Below, piece by piece: positions 50,976-53,802 of a stretch of 53,802 bases of DNA. This DNA is from Bacteroidales bacterium. GTDB lineage: Bacteria; Bacteroidota; Bacteroidia; Bacteroidales; JAEINX01. Positions within the stretch are counted from its first letter, which is position 1. The number at the start of each line of letters is the position of its first letter. The notes under the pieces are model-generated. The model saw nothing but the letters and a program-made list of their open reading frames with translations, had not been told where the DNA came from and searched no databases. Position numbers and translations under genes: made by a program. Location of the stretch: contig JAEINX010000013.1 in NCBI GenBank assembly GCA_016342645.1, forward strand, positions 1 to 53,802, given 5' to 3'.

Positions 50976-53129
50976 ATGAAAAATCAAAAAGACACTAAAA
51001 GACAATTCAGCGAGGCATTTGTAAACAAAATACTTGAATATTTCAATAAAAATCCATTCTCCTTATGTAACTATAAACAACTTTCTTTTGCACTCGGAAT
51101 TACCGATCGAGCAGGAAAAGTTTTGGCAAAGTCAGTTTTAGAACAACTATGTTCTGATAATGTTTTAATCGAAAATAAAACAGGACAATACAAGCTTCAT
51201 CCATCAAAATTAAACAAGAATTTGATAAAAAAATCAAACATCACCGGCATTGTTGAGATGAAACAAACAGGTAAAGCTTACATTATTACAGACGAGCCCG
51301 GCGAAGACATCTATATTTCGGCAGCCAACACTTATCATGCATTGGATGGCGATTATGTTAAAGTTTTTCTATTCCCGAAAAGGCGATCGAGAAAACCCGA
51401 AGGCCGTATTACCGAAATTATTACCCGCAAAAAGAAACAATATGTCGGCACACTCGAAGTATCAAAAAACTTCGCATTTTTAATTACCGACAGCAAATCA
51501 ATGCCGGTTGATATTTTCATATCCAAAAACGGATTAAAAGGAGGAAAAAACGGTGAGAAAGCAATTGCAAAAATCACCGAATGGCCCGATCAATCGAAAA
51601 ATCCTTTTGGTGAAATAATTGAAATACTTGGAAATCCGGGAGACAATAATGTCGAAATGATATCGATACTTGCCGATAATGATCTTCCTTTGTCGTTCCC
51701 GAAAAATGTTGAAAAAGAAGCAAAAGAAATTGATATTTCAATTTCCGATGAAGAAATAAAGCAACGAACCGACTTCAGAGACACCCTGACTATTACGATT
51801 GATCCTATCGATGCAAAAGATTTCGACGATGCTGTTTCTTTCAAACAAATCAACGAAAACCTTTTTGAAATCGGTGTGCATATTGCCGATGTTTCTCATT
51901 ATGTTCAGCCCAATACTATTATTGATAAAGAGGCTTTTGAAAGGGGAACTTCCGTGTATTTGGTTGACAGGGTTATTCCTATGCTTCCCGAAAATCTTTC
52001 AAATTTTGTTTGTTCGCTTCGACCTAATGAAGAAAAACTTTGCTTTTCGATAATATTTAGAATTGATATTGATGCAAACATTAATGATTATAAAATTGAA
52101 AAAACAATAATAAAATCCGACAGAAGATTTAATTATGATGAAGTTCAGGAAATTATTGAAAGTGGCAAAGGAGATTTCAGTTCCGAGATTAATATTCTAA
52201 ACAACATTGCTAAAAAATTAAGGCAACAACGATTTGAAAAAGGCTCAATAAATTTTGAATCGAAGGACGTAAGATTTGTTCTTGATGAAAACAGCAAACC
52301 CCTTAGTGTTTATATAAAAGAAACAAAGGAGTCGAATAATTTGATTGAGGAATTCATGTTGCTTGCCAACCGTAAAGTTGCCGAAAATATTGGAAAAATC
52401 CGAGGCAATGCAAAACCAAAGACTTTTGTTTACAGGATACACGATATTCCCTCACCCGAAAAACTTAATACCTTTGCTCAGTTTGTGACCAAGCTTGGTT
52501 ATAAAATGAAAACAAACGGGCAGAAACAAATTGCCGAATCTTTCAATAGGTTATTTAAAGAAATTGAAGGAAAAGGTGAAAAAAATATGATAGAAACCAT
52601 TGCAATCCGAACAATGGCAAAGGCAGTATATTCAACTGATAATATCGGCCATTACGGACTATCATTTCCTTATTATACGCATTTTACCTCACCCATACGC
52701 CGTTATCCAGATTTAATCGTCCATCGACTTCTTTTTCATTATTTGAATAATGGAAGCTCATTAAATAAAGCCGAAACCGAAAATATTTGCATTCACTCAT
52801 CGGAAATGGAAAAGAAAGCAGTATCTGCCGAACGTGAATCAATAAAATACAAACAAGCAGAATATCTTCTTGATAAAATTGGCCAAAAGTTTGAAGGCCT
52901 GATTTCTGGTGTTAGCAAATGGGGAATTTATGTTGAACTTATCGGCAACCACTGCGAGGGCATGATAAGCCTAAGAGACCTTGATGATGATTTTTATTAC
53001 TTAGACGAAGATAATTATCAGGTTATCGGTCAACGATATGGCGAACAATATAAACTTGGTGATCAGCTTACAATTAGAGTAAAAAGAATTGACTTGTCGA
53101 AAAAGCAAATGGATTTTGAATTGGTTTAA
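50976..53129 (+). CDS. rnr: Ribonuclease R (RNB-family 3'-5' exoribonuclease)
   Basis: This 717-residue protein degrades structured RNA from the 3' end. It has an N-terminal winged helix ('KNPFSLCNYKQLSFALGI'), cold-shock OB folds, the RNB catalytic domain and a C-terminal S1 domain. The RNB metal site 'TIDPIDAKDFDDAVS' (about 271-285) has the four Asp/Glu-type ligands, and 'GVHIADVSHYVQPN', 'YTHFTSPIRRYPDLIVHR' and 'GLISGVSKWGIYVEL' are family hallmarks. Length matches Bacteroidota RNase R, somewhat shorter than that of E. coli. The gene stands alone after the protease terminator and is housekeeping. Confidence 0.95.
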   Translation: MKNQKDTKRQFSEAFVNKILEYFNKNPFSLCNYKQLSFALGITDRAGKVLAKSVLEQLCSDNVLIENKTGQYKLHPSKLNKNLIKKSNITGIVEMKQTGKAYIITDEPGEDIYISAANTYHALDGDYVKVFLFPKRRSRKPEGRITEIITRKKKQYVGTLEVSKNFAFLITDSKSMPVDIFISKNGLKGGKNGEKAIAKITEWPDQSKNPFGEIIEILGNPGDNNVEMISILADNDLPLSFPKNVEKEAKEIDISISDEEIKQRTDFRDTLTITIDPIDAKDFDDAVSFKQINENLFEIGVHIADVSHYVQPNTIIDKEAFERGTSVYLVDRVIPMLPENLSNFVCSLRPNEEKLCFSIIFRIDIDANINDYKIEKTIIKSDRRFNYDEVQEIIESGKGDFSSEINILNNIAKKLRQQRFEKGSINFESKDVRFVLDENSKPLSVYIKETKESNNLIEEFMLLANRKVAENIGKIRGNAKPKTFVYRIHDIPSPEKLNTFAQFVTKLGYKMKTNGQKQIAESFNRLFKEIEGKGEKNMIETIAIRTMAKAVYSTDNIGHYGLSFPYYTHFTSPIRRYPDLIVHRLLFHYLNNGSSLNKAETENICIHSSEMEKKAVSAERESIKYKQAEYLLDKIGQKFEGLISGVSKWGIYVELIGNHCEGMISLRDLDDDFYYLDEDNYQVIGQRYGEQYKLGDQLTIRVKRIDLSKKQMDFELV

Positions 53130-53207
53130 TAAGGGGTTTTAAGTATTGAAATATAGGGGGAATAATCGTATAAGGTAATACCACTCACTTTGGCAATTTT
53201 TCAATAA

Positions 53208-53384
53208 TCAAATTTCCTTTTTATTTACTATCAAAATAACCCAGCCAATTACCGGGCTAAAAATCATACAAAAAAAGAATGCCCATTCAATGCCCACCTT
53301 GCTTTTCTTACCAAGATTTTCGGAGAAAACAATCGATAAAATATACCAAACCACAAAAATCAATAAAAACATTATCTCATCCAT
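53208..53384 (-). CDS. Small membrane protein, 58 residues
   Basis: This short gene has two hydrophobic stretches, 'MFLLIFVVWYILSIVF' and 'FFFCMIFSPVIGWVILIV', separated by the basic 'LGKKSKVGIEW'. Small membrane proteins of the form G-K-x-R/K-x-IG-FW...SP-IG are widespread in Bacteroidota, and their role is unknown. The start is the ATG at 53384; another at 53372 is in frame. It is seven bases after the stop of the PepSY-like gene on the same strand, so they are probably one transcript. Confidence 0.75.
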   Translation of the reverse strand: MDEIMFLLIFVVWYILSIVFSENLGKKSKVGIEWAFFFCMIFSPVIGWVILIVNKKEI

Positions 53385-53391
53385 AATGCCA

Positions 53392-53802
53392 CTAATAAAA
53401 ATAGATTATTAGAAAAACTATCGGAATAATTATACCCAAAGCAGTAAGCCATGCACCTCGTCCTTTTATTCCTTTTTTTCCTTTAAGAAGAAATAAGCCG
53501 GTTATTGCAAGTAAAATCAAGGCTCCGGCAAATAAGTCGGAAAACAAAGTAAACCATTTTATAGGATTATAGTGCAAATAATTCATTTCCCTGAAAAGAG
53601 GCCTTCGCTTAACTTTCTCCATTAATGCTTTGCCCGTTGTGAGGTTGGTAATTATTGAACCATCCTGAAGAAAAATTTTCACTTGATTATTGCCCGGGAA
53701 ATAAAAGTTTTTATAATTACTTTCCTCGTTTATGCTTTTTAGCATTTTCATTACTTCAGCCTTATCAACTTTTGAAGGCATCTCAAAACTTATTTCTTCT
53801 GT
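53392..53802 (-). CDS. PepSY-associated transmembrane protein, C-terminal part
   Basis: The frame is open to the window edge, reading seven further codons before the first Met at 53781, so the gene probably continues beyond. The visible 137 codons hold a soluble PepSY-like segment ('VKIFLQDGSIITNLTTGKAL') followed by 'YLHYNPIKWFTLFSDLFAGAL' and two membrane helices ending 'VFLIIYFY'. PepSY-TM proteins often lie near iron uptake or reductase genes and may handle metals or protease inhibition. The expected first transmembrane helix is missing because of the window edge. Confidence 0.75.
   Translation of the reverse strand, partial: TEEISFEMPSKVDKAEVMKMLKSINEESNYKNFYFPGNNQVKIFLQDGSIITNLTTGKALMEKVKRRPLFREMNYLHYNPIKWFTLFSDLFAGALILLAITGLFLLKGKKGIKGRGAWLTALGIIIPIVFLIIYFY

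Noticed and set aside
1..53802. tRNA or rRNA genes
   Set aside because: I saw no clover-leaf or ribosomal sequence, though a short tRNA could escape reading by eye.

Overview
The window is AT-rich DNA from a bacterium of the phylum Bacteroidota. Supporting signs are a SusC/SusD pair, several secreted proteins with type IX secretion (T9SS) C-terminal sorting domains, a LytTR regulator paired with a TPR histidine kinase, a geranylgeranylglyceryl-phosphate synthase, promoter motifs of the TTTG / TAnnTTTG type, and a general lack of strong Shine-Dalgarno sites. Genus and species cannot be named from the sequence. I saw no rRNA, tRNA, CRISPR array, intact transposase or recombinase.

Layout. 1-5.6 kb: the end of a SusC gene, a SusD lipoprotein and a T9SS-secreted PNGase F-like amidase, closed by a clear terminator; this looks like a glycoprotein-utilisation locus. 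5.6-10.8 kb: GGGP synthase, two exported proteins of unknown role and a DPP IV-like serine peptidase. 10.8-20.9 kb: a looser region with an exported beta-propeller-like protein, a methyltransferase, a choloylglycine-hydrolase-family protein, a HEAT-like protein, a two-component system (minus strand), a small orphan ORF and a Fic protein, with the first copies of a dispersed intergenic repeat. 20.9-26.7 kb (minus strand): a tightly overlapping four-gene operon (flippase-like membrane protein, ArnT-like transferase, GT2, YdjC/NaxD-like deacetylase) that resembles the lipid A amino-sugar systems of Francisella and Bordetella, plus a sigma-54 response regulator.

27-41.2 kb is the accessory and defence region: a cytoplasmic protein with a CarboxypepD_reg-like domain, an inverted pair of 21-bp tandem-repeat arrays, a type III restriction-modification system flanked by twin hairpins, a CPBP protease, a TcmP/three-Cys pair, three toxin-antitoxin modules (one with its toxin truncated by a nonsense codon) and a lipoprotein. 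Genes here are separated by a recurring structured element (here called R1) and by attC-like bipartite inverted repeats, so the region is built like a cassette array without a visible integrase. Some R1 copies end in a conserved mini-ORF whose differences between copies look protein-like.

41.5-53.8 kb: two tandem gingipain-like (C25) T9SS proteases of about 1,500 residues, a terminator, RNase R, and a small membrane protein next to a PepSY-type gene that runs off the window. The two proteases share a repeated C-terminal module with the PNGase F-like protein 36-40 kb away.

The strongest candidates for something undescribed are the R1 element with its mini-ORF, the 21-bp inverted arrays, and the cassette-like flanks of the defence genes.
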